The notes under the pieces were generated by a model. It was given only the letters and a program-made list of their open reading frames with translations. It was not told the DNA's origin and ran no database searches. A DNA stretch of 64,000 nucleotides, from contig NC_073628.1 in assembly GCF_029407905.1 (NCBI RefSeq), forward strand, positions 61,388,501 to 61,452,500. Reading direction: 5' to 3'. Position numbers and translations under genes: made by a program. This document shows positions 33,131 to 45,666 of this stretch, piece after piece. Within the stretch, counting starts at the first letter, position 1; each line of letters starts with the position of its first letter. This DNA is from Bubalus kerabau (Eukaryota; Chordata; Mammalia; Artiodactyla; Bovidae).

Positions 33131-34075
33131 ATGAAGAGGAAGAGAAATACTCAGCAGGTAAAGGAACAGGATAAATGCTCACCAAACCAAACAAAAAAAG
33201 GAAGACATAGAGAATCAACATGATAAAGAATTTCAAATAATGATAGTGAAAATGATCCAAAATCTTGAAAACAAAATGGAGTTACAGATAAATAGCCTGG
33301 AGACAAGGATTGAGAAGATGCAAGAAAGGTTTAACAAGGACCTAGAAGAAATAAAAAAGAGTCAATATGTAATAAATAATACAATAAATGAGATCAAAAA
33401 CACTCTGGAGGGAAATAACAGTAGAATAATGGAGGCAGAAGATAGGATAAGTGAGGTAGAAAAATAGAATGGTAGAAATAAATGAAACAGAGGAAAAAAG
33501 AAAAACAAATTAAAAGAAATGAAGAGAATCTCAGAGACCTCTGGGACAATGTTAAATGCCCCAACATGAGAATCATAGGAGTCCCAGAAGAAGAAGACAA
33601 AAAGAAAGACCATGAGAAAATACTTCAGGAGATAATAGTTGAAAACTTTCCTAAAATGTGGAAGGAAATAATCACTCAAGTCCAAGAAACCCAGAGAGTC
33701 CAAAACAGGATAAACCCAAGGCAAAACACCCCAAGACACATATTAATCAAATTAACAAAGATAAAACAAAATGGACAAATATTAAAAGCAACAAGGGAAA
33801 AACAACAAATAACATAAAAGGGGATTCCCATAAGGATAACAGCTGATCTTTCAATAACTCTTCAGGCCAGGAGGGAATGACAGGACATACTTAAAGTGAT
33901 GAAAGTAAATTACCTACAGCCCAGATTACTGTACCCTGCAAGGATCTCATTCAAATATGAAGGATAAATCAAAAGCTTTACAGACAAGCAAAAGCTGAGA
34001 GAATTCAGCACCACGAAACCAGCTCTCCAACAAATGCTAAAGGATCTTCACTAGACAGGAAACACAGAAAGGGTG
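33131..34075 (+). pseudogene. L1 ORF1 remnant
   Basis: L1 ORF1 encodes a trimeric RNA-binding chaperone with a coiled coil followed by an RRM-like and a C-terminal domain. Here the start at 33131 (MKRKRNTQQVKEQ) meets a stop near 33220. A coiled-coil segment with regular hydrophobic spacing is open at 33240-33467, and the RRM-like part at 33482-33817 (begins MKQRKKEKQ and contains NMRIIGVPEEE). The C-terminal domain continues to about 34075 without a long frame. At least three disabling changes are visible. Confidence 0.88.
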
Positions 34076-34114
34076 TATAAACTCTAACCCAAAACAATAA
34101 ATTAAATGGCAACA

Positions 34115-35403
34115 TGCCAGGAGCCCGCGAGAGACATTTCACTCGTGACAAAGGTCATGAGGAAGGAGGCTCGGCATACGCAAAGGTGGGATTGAGCCTC
34201 GGGAGTGCCCCTGGATATTCTCGAGCATCTACCCCCAATAAACCAGAGTCTGCCTACTTTATTGCTTTGTGCTCTCACCTCTGACTTTACTGGGGGCTGT
34301 CCCCCACCACCATCTCGCTCTCTCTGTCAAAGAGCTAACTTACAGCTCCAATTAATAAAGTTCCTGGACAATTAGGAGTGTTTAAATCCAAACCCCTCAG
34401 ATGGCTCTCTAACTCCCCTGACAAGTTTACCCGGTCACCTACAGCTATGCATACGATTGTTTACAGTCTCCCAGCCTCGAGAGGCATGGGAAGCTTGATA
34501 TTCAAATAGCTTAGAGCCTCTCAGAGAGTTAGAAACTGTCAGGATAAAACTAGTAAAAGATTTCCTTGATGAGCCAATGTTTGTTGCCAAGTTTCCACAT
34601 CCCCTGAATTGTATCCTTGAATGTGTATTAATTAATATAGTTGCTATGTAGAAAAAATAAGTAGTGGCCTTGGTGTTAGTAACTTTAGACCCTTAAGATA
34701 ATAAATTCTTTCCTTTGTAAACCCATTACACATCCGCCCTATAGGAATGTAATCTTATCTTCGAAAGATGGCGCCAAACCTTAAAATCATTACTCTTAGA
34801 GAAAATAAGTCTTTGTTGATAAGTCCTTGTCAAGAGTCATAAAATGTTAATAGGCCTTCTGGCCAGAAGATGATGTAAATCACCTAAACCGTTTATATAC
34901 GATAAATTTGCAGGAAAGAAACCCTGGTTTTTCATAAGCATCAAAGACTGCTGACTTTGCATCCCCTATTATCCTCTATGTGTAACTTAGGGTATAAAAG
35001 CCCCTGTTAAAAATAAAGCTATGGGCCTTGCTTACCAACGCTTGGTCTCCCCATGTCATTCTTCCCTTTAACTTCCAGCTGAGTGTCCATCTGGAGCGCG
35101 GATATCCTCTGCAACCATTTATTTGCCTGGGCTTCTAAGACCCACTCGAGAAGGTGTCTAAGGTGGGGCACCTTCCGCTATTCGAGAGGGCGCCTGCGGC
35201 CTCCGTGGACAGAGCTAACCTGGTGTCACGGGTTATATTGATTTTCTGCATAAACCAAGCCACTCAGCTTCTTTTCTCCACTGAATTTTCCTACTGAGCT
35301 ATCCTCTTTTTATTACTCTTTATATCTCTAATTAACATCTGAATAGGTCGCCTAGCCGTCTCTCCTTCGAATACCCTGGATCAGCCAGGGCTGGACCTCG
35401 GCA
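34115..35403 (+). mobile_element. Solo ERVK-type LTR in L1
   Basis: A 1289-base LTR with TG/CA ends lies between L1 ORF1 and ORF2. The flanking six bases are gcaaca (34109-34114) and gcaacg (35404-35409), a TSD of the length expected for class II (K) ERVs with one mismatch. TATA box tataaaag is at 34993-35000 and aataaa at 35012-35017, so the transcription start and poly(A) signal sit about 390 bases before the LTR end. It is the same family and orientation as 55626-56913 and resembles BTLTR1 as I remember it. No internal viral sequence remains, so recombination between two LTRs removed the provirus. Confidence 0.93.
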
Positions 35404-35430
35404 GCAACGGGATCATACTTATCAATAATT

Positions 35431-38400
35431 ACCTTAAACATAAATGGGTTGAATGCCCCAACCAAAAGAAAAAGACATGCTGAATGGATACAGAAACAAG
35501 ACCCCTATATATGTTGTCTACAAGAGACCCACCTCAAAACAAGGGACACATACAGACTGAAAGTGAAAGGCTGGAAAAAGTTATTCCATGCAAATAGAGA
35601 CCAAAAGAAAGCAGGAGTAGCAATACTCATATCAGATAAAATAGACTTTAAAACAAAGGCTGTGAAAAGAGACAAAGAAGGACACTACATAATGATCAAA
35701 AGATCAATCCAAGAAGAATATATAACAATTATAAATATATATGCCTCCAACAAAGGAGCATCACAATATGTAAGACAAATGCTAACAAGCATGAAAGGGG
35801 AAATTAACAATAACACAATAATAGTGGGAGACTTTAATACCCCACTCACACCTATGGATAGATAAACTAAACAGAAAATTAACAAGGAAACACAAACTTT
35901 AAATGACATAACAGACCAGTTAGACCTAATTGATATCTATAGGACATTTCACCACAAAACAATACATTTCACCTTTTTCTCAAGTGCACACGGAACCTTC
36001 TCCAGGAGACATCACATCCTGGGCCATAAATCTAGCCTTGGTAAATTTTAAAAAATTGAAATCATTCTAAGCATCTTTTCTGACCACAATGCAGTAAGAG
36101 TAGATCTCAATTACAGGAGAAAAACTGCCAAAAATTCCAACATATGGAGGCTGAACAACATGCTGCTGAATAACCAATAAATCACAGAAAAAATCAAAAA
36201 AGAAATCAAAATATGCATAGAAATGAATGAAAATGAAAACACAACAACCCCAAACCTGTGGGAAACTGTAAAAACAGGGCTAAGGGAAAGATTCATAGCA
36301 ATACAGGCATACTTCAAGAATCAGGAAAAAAGTCAAATAAATAACCTAACTCTACACCTAAAGCAACTAGAAAAGGAATAAATGAAGAACCCCAGGGTTA
36401 GTAGAAAGAAAGAAATCTTAAAAATTAGGGCAGAAATAAATGCAAAAGAAACAAAAGAGACCATAGCAAAAATCAGCAAAGCCAATAGCTGGTTCTTTGA
36501 GAGGATAAATAAAATTGACAAATTATTAGCCAGACTCATCAAGAAACAAAGGGAGAAAAATCCAATCAATAAAACTAGAAATGAAAATGGAGAGATCACA
36601 ACAGACAACCCAGAAATACAAAGGATCATAAGAGACTACTATTAGCAATTATATGCCAATAAAATGGACAACTGGAAAGAAATGGACAAATTATTAGAAA
36701 AGTACAACTTTCCAAAACTGGACCGGAAGAAATAGAAAATCTTCACAGACCCATCAAAGCACAGAAATTGAAACTGTAATCAGAAATCTTCCAGCAAACA
36801 AAAGCCCAGGTCCAGACAGCTTCACAGCTGAATTCTACCAAAAATTTAGAGAAGAGCTAACATCTATCCTACTCAAAATCTTTTGGAAAATTACAGAGGA
36901 AAGCAAACTTCCAAACTCATTCTATGAGATCACCATCACCCTAATACCAAAATCTGACAAAGATGCCAGAAAAAAATAAAACTACAGGCCAATATCACTG
37001 ATGAACATAGATGCAAAAATCCTTAACAAAATTCTAGCAATCAGATTCCAACAACACATTAAAAAGATCATACATCATGACCAAGTGGGCTTTATCCCAA
37101 GGATGCAAGGATTCTTCAGTATCTGCAAATCAATCAATGTAATGCACCACATTGACAATTTGAAAAATAAAAGCCATATCTCAATAGATGCAGAGAAAGC
37201 CTTTGATAAAATTCAACATCCATTTATGATAAAAAACCCTCCAGAAAGCAGGAATAGAAGGAACATATCTCAACATAATAAAAGCTATATATGACAAACC
37301 CTCAGCAAACATTATTCTCAATGGTGAAAAATTGAAAGCATTTCCCCTAAAGTCAGGAACAAGACAAGGGCGCCCATTCTCACCACTAGTATTCAACATG
37401 GTTTTGCAAGTTTTGGCCACAGAAATCAGAGCACAAAAATAAATAAAAGGAATCCAAATTGGAAAAGAAGTAAAACTCTCACTGTTTGCAGATGACATGA
37501 TCCTCTTCATAGAAAACCCTAAAGACTCCACCAGAAAAGTACTAGAGCTAATCAATGAATATAGTAAACTTGCAGGATATAAAATCAACACACAGAAATG
37601 CCTTGCATTCCTATACACTAATAATGAGAAAATAGAGAAATTAAGGAAACAATTCCATTCACCATTGTAACGAAAATAATAAAATACTTAGGAATGTATC
37701 CACCTAAAGAAACAAAAACTGTATATAGAAAACTATAAAACACTGGTTAAAGAAATCAAAGAGGACACTAATAGACAGAGAAATATACCATGCTCATGGA
37801 TCCGAAGAATCAATATAGTGAAAATGAGTATACTACCAAAAGTAACCTATAGATTCAATGCAATCCCCATCAAGCTACCAATTGTATTTTTCACAGAGCT
37901 AGAACAAATAATTTCAGTTTGTATGGAAATACAAAAAATCTCAAATAGGCAAAGCAATCTTGAGAAAGAAGAATGGAACTAGAGGAATCAACCTGCCTGA
38001 CTTCAGGCTCTACTAAAAAAGCCACAGTCATCAAGACAATATGGTACTGGCACAAAGACATAAATATAGACCAATGGAACAAAATAGAAAGCCCAGAGAT
38101 AAATCCACACACCTATGGACACCTTATCTTTGACAAAGGTGGCAAGAATATACAATGGAGAAAAGATGATCTCTTTAACAAGTGGTGCTGGGGAAACTGG
38201 TCAACCACTTGTAAAAGAATGAAACTAGAATACTTTCTAACAGCATCCACAAAAATAAACTCAAAATGGATTAAAGATCTAAACATAAGACCAGAAACTA
38301 TAAAACTCCTAGAGGAGAACATAGGCAAAACGCTCTCCAACACAAATCACAGCAGGATCCTCTGTGACCCACCTCCCAGAATATTGGAAATATAAGCAAA

Positions 38401-38960
38401 AATAAACAAATGGGACCTAATTAAAATTAAAAGCTTCTGCACAACAAAGGAAAGTATAAGCAAGGTGAAAAGACAACCTTCAGAATGGGAGAAAATAATA
38501 GCAAATGAAGCAACTGAAAAAGAATTAATCTCAAAAATGTACCAGCAACTCCTGCAGCTCAATTCCAGAAAAATAAAAAAAAAAAAAAACCAATAAAAAA
38601 AAATGGGCCAAAGAACTAAACAGACACTTCACCAAAGAAGACATACAGATAGCTAATGAACACATGAAAAGATGCTCAACATCACTCATTATCAGAGAAA
38701 TAAAAATCAAAACCACTATGAGGTACCATTTCACACCAGTCAGAATGGCTGCGATCCAAAAGTCTACAAGCAATAAATGTTGGAGAGGGTGTGGAGAAAA
38801 GGGAACCCTCTTACACTGTTGGTGGGAATGCAAACTAGTACAGCCACTATGAAGAACAGTGTGGAGATTCCTTAAAAAACTGGAAATAGAACTGACATAT
38901 GACCCAGTAATCCCACTGCTGGGCATACACACCAAGGAAACCAGAATTTAAAGAGACGTG
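35431..38960 (+). pseudogene. L1 ORF2 remnant (endonuclease and RT)
   Basis: ORF2 supplies the nicking endonuclease and reverse transcriptase. The endonuclease N-terminus is open at 35449-35865 and contains the catalytic CLQETHLK and GDFNTPL motifs, then stops. A middle segment is open at 36382-36645. The RT motif FADD is intact at 37485-37496 but lies in a short frame. Further downstream, 37973-38395 (140 codons) is the region after RT. Many stops and indels separate these segments. The LTR lies just upstream of the open reading frame and does not split it. Confidence 0.92.
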
Positions 38961-39689
38961 TACCCCAATGTTCATTGCAGCATTGTTTTTATAATAGCCA
39001 GGACATGGAAGCAACCTAGATGTAAGTCAGCAGGCAAATGGATATGAAAGCTGTGGCACATATACACAATGGAGTATTACTCAGCCATTAAAAAGAATAC
39101 ATTTGCATCAGTTCTAATGAAGTGGATGAAACAGGAGCCTATTATAAAGAGTGAAGTAAGCCAGAAAGAAAAACACCAATACAATATAATAATGCATAAA
39201 TGTGTAATTTAGAAAGATGATAACAATAACCCTATATGTGAGACAGCAAAAGAAACACAGATGTATAGAACAAGTCTTGGACTCTGTGGGAGAGGGCGAG
39301 GGTGGGATGATTTGGGATAATGGCATTGAGACATGTATATTATCATATGTGAAATGAATCGCCAGTCCAGGTTCGATGCATGATACAGGATGCTCGGGGC
39401 TGGTGCACTGGGATGACCCATAGGGATGGTATATGGAGGGAGGTGGGAGGGGGGTTCAGGATGGGGAACACATGTACACCCATGGTGGATTCATGTCAAC
39501 ATATGGCAACACCAATACAATATTGTAAAGTAATTAGCCTCCAATTAAATTAAATAAATTTATTTTAAAAAATGAAGTCAGGGTTGTTATGAAAGAAGTA
39601 TTAATTTGTCCAAAGAAGAAAAGCAGAATGCTGGAGAGTTTAGTGGAAAGAGTATTTTCTCCAATAAAACATCTGAGATTTAATCCCAA

Positions 39690-39910
39690 GTACTCAGGTG
39701 GCATTAGTGGTATGGAAACAGCCTGCCAATACAGGAGACATGAGAGATGTGGGTTCAATCCCTGGCTTGGGAATATCCTCTAGAAGAGGAAATGACAGCC
39801 CCCTCCAGGATTCTTGCCTGGAGAATCCCATGGACAGAGGAACTTGGAAGGCCACAATCCATAGTGTTGTGAAGAGTTGGACACAACTGAAGCAACTTAC
39901 ACACAGCACA
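39690..39910 (+). mobile_element. Bov-tA SINE
   Basis: Sense copy with an altered head (caggtggcattagtggtatgg) and a recognisable B-box (gggttcaatccctgg) and tail (tgtgaagagttggacacaactgaagc). Moderately diverged. Confidence 0.88.
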
Positions 39911-39990
39911 TAATAAACCTATAAATATGTGTCCAGTTTTTGACTCTGTTTTTTCTTCTTAGAACAATAAATGCTAATACTAAACTTGTA

Positions 39991-40810
39991 TCAGTTCAGT
40001 TCAGTCACTCAGTCGTGTCCGACTCTTTGCAACCCCATGAATCGCAGCACACCAGGCCTACCTGTCCATCACCAACTCCCGGAGTTCACTTAAATTCACC
40101 TCCTTCGAGTCGGTGATGCCATCCAGCCATCTCATCCTCTGTAGTTCCCTTCTCCTCCTGCCCTCAATCCCTCCCAGCATCAGAGTCTTTTCCAATGAGT
40201 CAACTCTTCGCAGGAGGTGGCCAAAGTACTGGAGTTTCAGTTTTAGCATCATTCCTTCCAAAGAACACCCAGGGCTGATCTCCTTTATTTATTTTATTTA
40301 TTTATTTATTTTACTTTACAATATTGTATTGGTTTTGCCATACATCAACATGTTTCCGCCACGGGTGTACACATGTTCCCCATCATGAACCCCCCTCCCA
40401 CTTCCCTCCGCATACCATCCCTCTGGGTCATCCCAGTGCACCAGCTCCAAGCTTCCTGTATCCTGCATTGAACCTGGATTGGTGATTTCTTATATGATAT
40501 TATACATGTTTTAATGCCATTCTCCCAAATCATCCCTCCCCTCTCTCCCACAGAGTCCAAAAAATTGTTCTCCTTTAGAATGGACTGGTTGGATCTCCTT
40601 GCAGTCCAAGGGACTCTCAAGAGTCTTCTCTAACACCACAGTTCAAAAGCATCAATTCTTTGGTGCTCAGCTTTCTTCACAGCCCAACTTTTACATCCAT
40701 ACGTGACCACTGGAAAAACCATAGCCTTGACTAGATGGACCTTTGTTGGCAAAGTAATGTCTCTGCTTTTTAATATGCTATCTAGGTTGGTCATAACTTT
40801 TCTTCCAAGG
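39991..40810 (-). mobile_element. BovB 3' part, antisense, split by an L1
   Basis: The 3' end of BovB from its tail (tcagttcagttcagtc) to the end of the RT C-terminal region (ggtcataacttttcttccaagg). It is interrupted by a young L1 3' end at 40288-40568 and resumes at 40578 in register. Confidence 0.93.
40288..40568 (-). mobile_element. Young L1 3' end inside BovB, with TSD
   Basis: Antisense L1 3' UTR that starts with a TTTA-rich tail complement. The target tctccttta is duplicated at 40279-40287 and 40569-40577. The L1 was truncated after about 280 bases. Confidence 0.95.
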
Positions 40811-42179
40811 TTGATGTCAATAACATTTTATTTTTTCAAATGTAACAAAGTGATGTGAAAACTTTTTTGCAACTAATTATATTGTTACATTTTTACCCAG
40901 GTTGATATGGACATTATATTTACAAGGAAGAAATACATAATACACACAAAATTTTGTAGCTGAAAAATTGTGAATAATTTTTGTATTGTATTTAGTAAGG
41001 TCTTCAAATTATTCTCTTAATAATTAACTGAAACTACAGTTAAACTGGAATTTATGATGATTTGGGTCCTGACCAAAATGAATATCTCATGACTATAAGG
41101 TCACAATGGGTTGTGTTTTGGACAGGATGTATATTTATGTGAGTATAAAGAAGCAATATCTGGAAATGAGATATAATAATGTGAAAACATTTTTGAAGGG
41201 TTTTGTTTGCTTGTTTGTTCTGGGACCTAATGTGTTTTTTGTTCAAGTTGTACTTTGAAAAGTTTCCAAGTCTTATTTCATATCTCTATTGATTTACAAA
41301 TATGTTTGTCATTGATCTTTGACATCAAACATGATGTTTGCCACTTCTTTGGCATCTTTGGGGCACTCTTCCACTTCTCTGTGGGCATCAGGTGTGAGCA
41401 GTCTGCTTGGCCTGGCATTGCTCTCATCAACTGCAGAAATGCTTAATTTTTTTCTGTCTAATGGTTGGCTATACTCACTCTGCCCTATGACACCCACAAT
41501 ATTAAATGCCTTTAATATTGACCCTCTTGTCCTCATGACTCAGCCTTACCTTTTGTCCTAAAGGAATATGTTGAGGTAAAACAGGGAGCCCTTGGCTCAT
41601 AGAGTTTTCCCTTGCTTTCTTCTGACTCCTAATAAATATGTAACAAAGATCACAAACTATAGTTTTCATTTGTATCATGAAACCTACCAAATAATAGAAA
41701 TACTAAAATGCTAGATATTAAAAATATAAAAGAAAATCCTTCCTAAGGTTAAAAATTAAAATACATTTATTTTTTCAATGGCTATCATTTATCAAATCTT
41801 GAATATAACTAAAGATTTTTGCAAACAATATTCCTCATAGCTTATCACATTTTCAGTATTTATCACATGAGTTTATTGATGCTTACATGATCTTGTTCCA
41901 CAAATTAATTTTCAAAATGTATCTTTCTTTGATTTGGTTTGAAAATTATGTCTGTAGTCTTTTCAAAGAATTTTATAAGTATATACATTTGCTACCAATG
42001 TTTATCTACAATAATGTAATGCATTTTTATAATTAACAATCCTTTTAAAACAGAAAACTGGATTTTTATATGAAGTTCTTTTAAAATTCTTCAGCTAGCA
42101 ATATGGCTACTATTAAATAGAAACTTGTCCACACCTGTTAAGGATGTTGGGCGGCAGATTGTAACTCCTCACCCATATA

Positions 42180-42782
42180 CATGCTTTCAGTTGAAGAAAA
42201 AGATATTTTGCTGCTTTGTTTTCCAAAGGTATGCTACAGATTTATACTCCAAACAGTAATGTATATGAATCCCAGTTCCTCAATACATTTCTCATCTTTT
42301 GTTACTTTTTGTCTTTTTCATTTGAGCCATTGTGTTGAGTATGTAATGGATCCTAATTTTGCTTTAATACATATTTTCCCTGATAATTAATGTTATTATG
42401 AATGTAAGTTTTTGGGTCATTGCTTTCTTTTGCCAACTTTTGTTGAGTTATTTTCTTTATTAATATTTTGGACTTCTTTACATTTGGGAATATGAAGCTT
42501 TTCTTGGAAAAATGAATATTTCAAATAACTTTATTCATTTTTTGGCCTATGTATTAATACTTATAAAATGCCTTTGATAAGCAGAAGTTCTTATGGTTAA
42601 TATAGTCCAATTTCTTATATTTTCCTTTGTGGTTATTACTTTTCAAATCCTGATTAAGACATAATTACTACCCCACAATTTTGAAGATATTTCCCTATGC
42701 TTTATCTTCTAAGAGACGATTCTATTTTTATTTGCCCTTAAATCTATAATCTTTTAGAAAATATTTATGTGTTTAGTGTGAG
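42180..42782 (-). mobile_element. Old L1 (L1M-type), antisense
   Basis: Very diverged L1 ORF2 3' region: ctgctttgttttccaaagg (like the L1 ccatactgttttccatagtgg block), then gccattgtgttgagtatg, and at 42570-42720 a stretch matching the L1 region that in consensus reads tttgctgtgcagaagctttt and the tatgttttcttctaggag block. Confidence 0.6.
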
Positions 42783-42999
42783 GTTGTTGTTGTTTAGTTG
42801 CTAAGTCTGACTTTTTGTGACCCTGTGGACTATAGCCTGCCAAACTCCTCTGTCCATGGAAGTTTTCAGGAAAGAATACTGGATTGGGTTGCCATTTCCT
42901 CCTTCAAGGAATCTTCCTGTCCTAGGGATTCAAACCATGTCTCCTGTGTCTCCTACTTGGCAGGTGGATCTTTACCACTAAACAACCTGGGAAGCCCTT
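42783..42999 (-). mobile_element. Bov-tA SINE
   Basis: Antisense, from the TTG-rich tail to the head (acctgggaagccct). Moderately diverged. Confidence 0.92.
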
Positions 43000-44925
43000 A
43001 GCATGAGGTAGGAGGTAACTGTGTAAAGTATTAATATACATTTGTTTGGCTCCTCTTATTGTTTTACAGGCCTTTTTTTTTTTTTTTTCTATTTTAACAC
43101 TAATGCTTCACTACCTTATTTACCAATGCTTTATAAGAGCCTTGATATCTGGTGGTAAATGATGATGATACCAGCAATTGAAATACAAAATGCTTTTACT
43201 TTATGCAACTTTTTGTTATGTCATTAAAAAAAATAATCTTTAATGTGATCTGTATCTTTAGTTGACTTCATGCCCCCCCAAATATGTTTATATACTATTT
43301 AATCACCATGATGAGAAAATATTGTAGAGTTAAAGAAAATAATACTAAGTTAATGAACTATGTAAAAATTAATTATTTAATAAATATTCGATACATTGGG
43401 TATTATTTTAAAAATAAAAAATTGGGGACCACAAAGCCACTTTAAAATTTCCAATTACAACATATTTCAAACATTTATTTCTAATAGTCAATATAATACA
43501 GTTATATCACTGTATATCAGCCTTCTGATGGTAGTTGGAATATATTTTCAATATTAAAATGTCTCAGTATTTGTGCATAATTTAGTTTGAAAATATGTAG
43601 GCTTAATAATTTCATTCTCTTTTGGAATTAGTTTCATGACAGAATCATAAACTAACTCTTAATCTTAAATAATGGAAGACTGAGAAAAAAAATCTTCATA
43701 GAGAAGTCATAATCCTTAACAGGGCTTATTTTCTATTTAGATTAAAAGCAAATAACTTAGCCATTATTTTGATCATACTTTTTTAATTCATATATTTAGA
43801 AATTAGAAAGCCAAGTATAAAAGCATATAGTGAATGGAATGGTTGCCAATTGTGTTAAATCCTGTAACTATTAAAAAATGGTCATTACTTGACCACTGTA
43901 GATGATGGGGCAGATGTAAATGGAGAGAGGGATTCCATATATAAAACTTGAATAGAATGATGATAAATGTTATGTCTGAGTGTTACTGAGCCCTAAATTT
44001 AAAAAGTGACCTAAATTAAAGGAATAAAGGAAAATGTCTCATAGGAAATAAAAACGGCTTTTTATCTTGCAACTTGAGGTAAAAAAAATCAATATAAATT
44101 AACGGAATATAGTGATTTATGAGGGCTTTCAGGGAAGGGCAGTCCTAGAAGCTGAAGGATTTCTTACCATCTAAAACTGTTTGCATGAGTAGGTAAAACA
44201 GATGCCGCTAAAATTGCAATGTGTTTTATAACTACTTCACACACACACACACACACACTCAGATCTATCTCCCCTTTTCTACTCTGTGACCAAAATAAGT
44301 GAACAACTGAGTAGAGATAAGAAAGGAAATCTTCCTGTGATTTAGACATGGGGTGTATATAGGGAAATGAACAGGGCACCTAGATGCTTGTCTATTTCCC
44401 TCTAACAGTTGCTACCTTAGAGTAAACACACATACACGTTATTCAAAACAGTAATAAACATAATTCTCATTTCACTGGAGATACCATACTGGTTTCCAAA
44501 ATGCTCAAAGAACCTGAAAATTACAGTGAAAAACCACTCTATTATGGCACAATACTTTTGCAGATCTGCAATCCTGTCTTTTTTGCATGGTCTCAACTTC
44601 TTTTATACCCACCCTGTCCTTCAAATTTAGATCATCCACTGTTTAGAGCTGTTATACCTTTGGAGTGAGGGCACATAAACACCTGGATCCAGTGTAGTGC
44701 ACCCAATTTATAAACTCAGTTCTTAAAATGTCAAAAAATTTTCAGGATGTATAATAACTTTTTATAGAACAGTCTTTCTGTTCAATGTTATGTGTTCCAC
44801 TGAAATCAAGTTCTAGCTATGATTCTGCAGCAGAGAGAGTTTGTGGTTTCTGAAGCAATCAGCATCCTTTTGTAAAGCCATGCCTCAGACCAAGGCATTA
44901 TAGAGACTGAAGTAGGAGTCCTCTA
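43000..44925. other. AT-rich DNA, no gene
   Basis: Nearly 2 kb with no recognisable gene and no clear young repeat. It has a poly(T) run at about 43073-43088 and a (CA)n tract (listed separately). Confidence 0.5.
44237..44259. repeat. (CA)n microsatellite
   Basis: About eleven CA units. Confidence 0.97.
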
Positions 44926-45134
44926 GGGCTTCCCAGGTGATTCAGCAGGAAAGAATTAGCCTACAGTCCAGGAGACCTGGTTGAGTCCCTGGGTTGGGAA
45001 GATCCCGTGGAGAAGGAAATGGCAATGCTCCCCAGTCTTCTTGCTTGGGAAGTCTCATGGGCAGAGAAACCCGGTGGGCTATAGTCCATAAGGTCACCAG
45101 TGAGTGACATGACTTAGCAACAAAACAACAAACA
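44926..45134 (+). mobile_element. Bov-tA SINE
   Basis: Sense, complete, with head gggcttcccaggtgattcag and an A-rich tail (caacaaaacaacaaacag). Confidence 0.93.
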
Positions 45135-45654
45135 GAAGGGTCCCCTAATCTCCCCAAAGGAGGGAGAAGGGGTGGAAGAGAGATGGGAGGTAATCAGGTT
45201 GACAGGAGTCTATCAAAGTTACAACCCATTCTCAGGGCCTTCTTTCTCAATCAAAACTAGAAATTTCAAATAAAAGAACATTTTCAATTATATTATAATT
45301 TTGCTACTCATGATCAAATTGGAGAACTTAAATTCAAATAGATGTATTTTCAGGATTTCAATAAATAAGATACTCTCACAGTGCCCACAGAAGAACTGTG
45401 GTACTTCTGCCTGTACTGAATTTCTCACTTTATTCACCATGAGATCTTAAAGTTAGTAAGGAATGGACATCTGATATAGGAATTTTTACTGTCTATGGTT
45501 TCACCAAAATATGCTGCTATAGCTATTCTTCAAAATCTGTAGCATGATTCGAGAAGAGTATGGGTGATAAGTTGGGTGTGTTTGTGTGTTTTCTTTTGCC
45601 ACTGAATTACATTGACTTCAACTCTTCCAGTTCCATGAAGAATAAACCATTACC
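45135..45654. other. Unassigned DNA
   Basis: AT-rich, no gene or repeat recognised. Confidence 0.45.
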
Positions 45655-45666
45655 ATCCTCTAACCT

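Larger units (their letters stand above)
30277..39571 (+). mobile_element. Full-length ruminant L1 with TSD, host to two insertions
   Basis: The element starts at the canonical 5' end (gggaggcagtcctaagatgg, 30278) and ends in an A/T-rich tail at 39571. The target copy atgaagtc lies at 30269-30276 and 39572-39579. Removing the Bov-tA (31390-31606 plus TSD) and the solo LTR (34115-35403) leaves about 7.8 kb, as expected for a complete ruminant L1. It carries a long 5' UTR (30277-33130), ORF1, ORF2 and a 3' UTR with GGT/GGA-rich sequence. Both ORFs are broken, so it can no longer move. Confidence 0.95.
30130..42130 (-). repeat. Right arm block A' of the old inverted duplication, interrupted
   Basis: Pieces at 30130-30270, 39580-39690, 39911-39985 and 40815-42130 align in reverse complement with block A (3020-6400). 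The strongest match is 41060-42130. The gaps are filled by the full-length L1 (30277-39571), a Bov-tA (39690-39910) and a BovB with an L1 inside it (39991-40810), all of them absent from block A. Confidence 0.65.
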
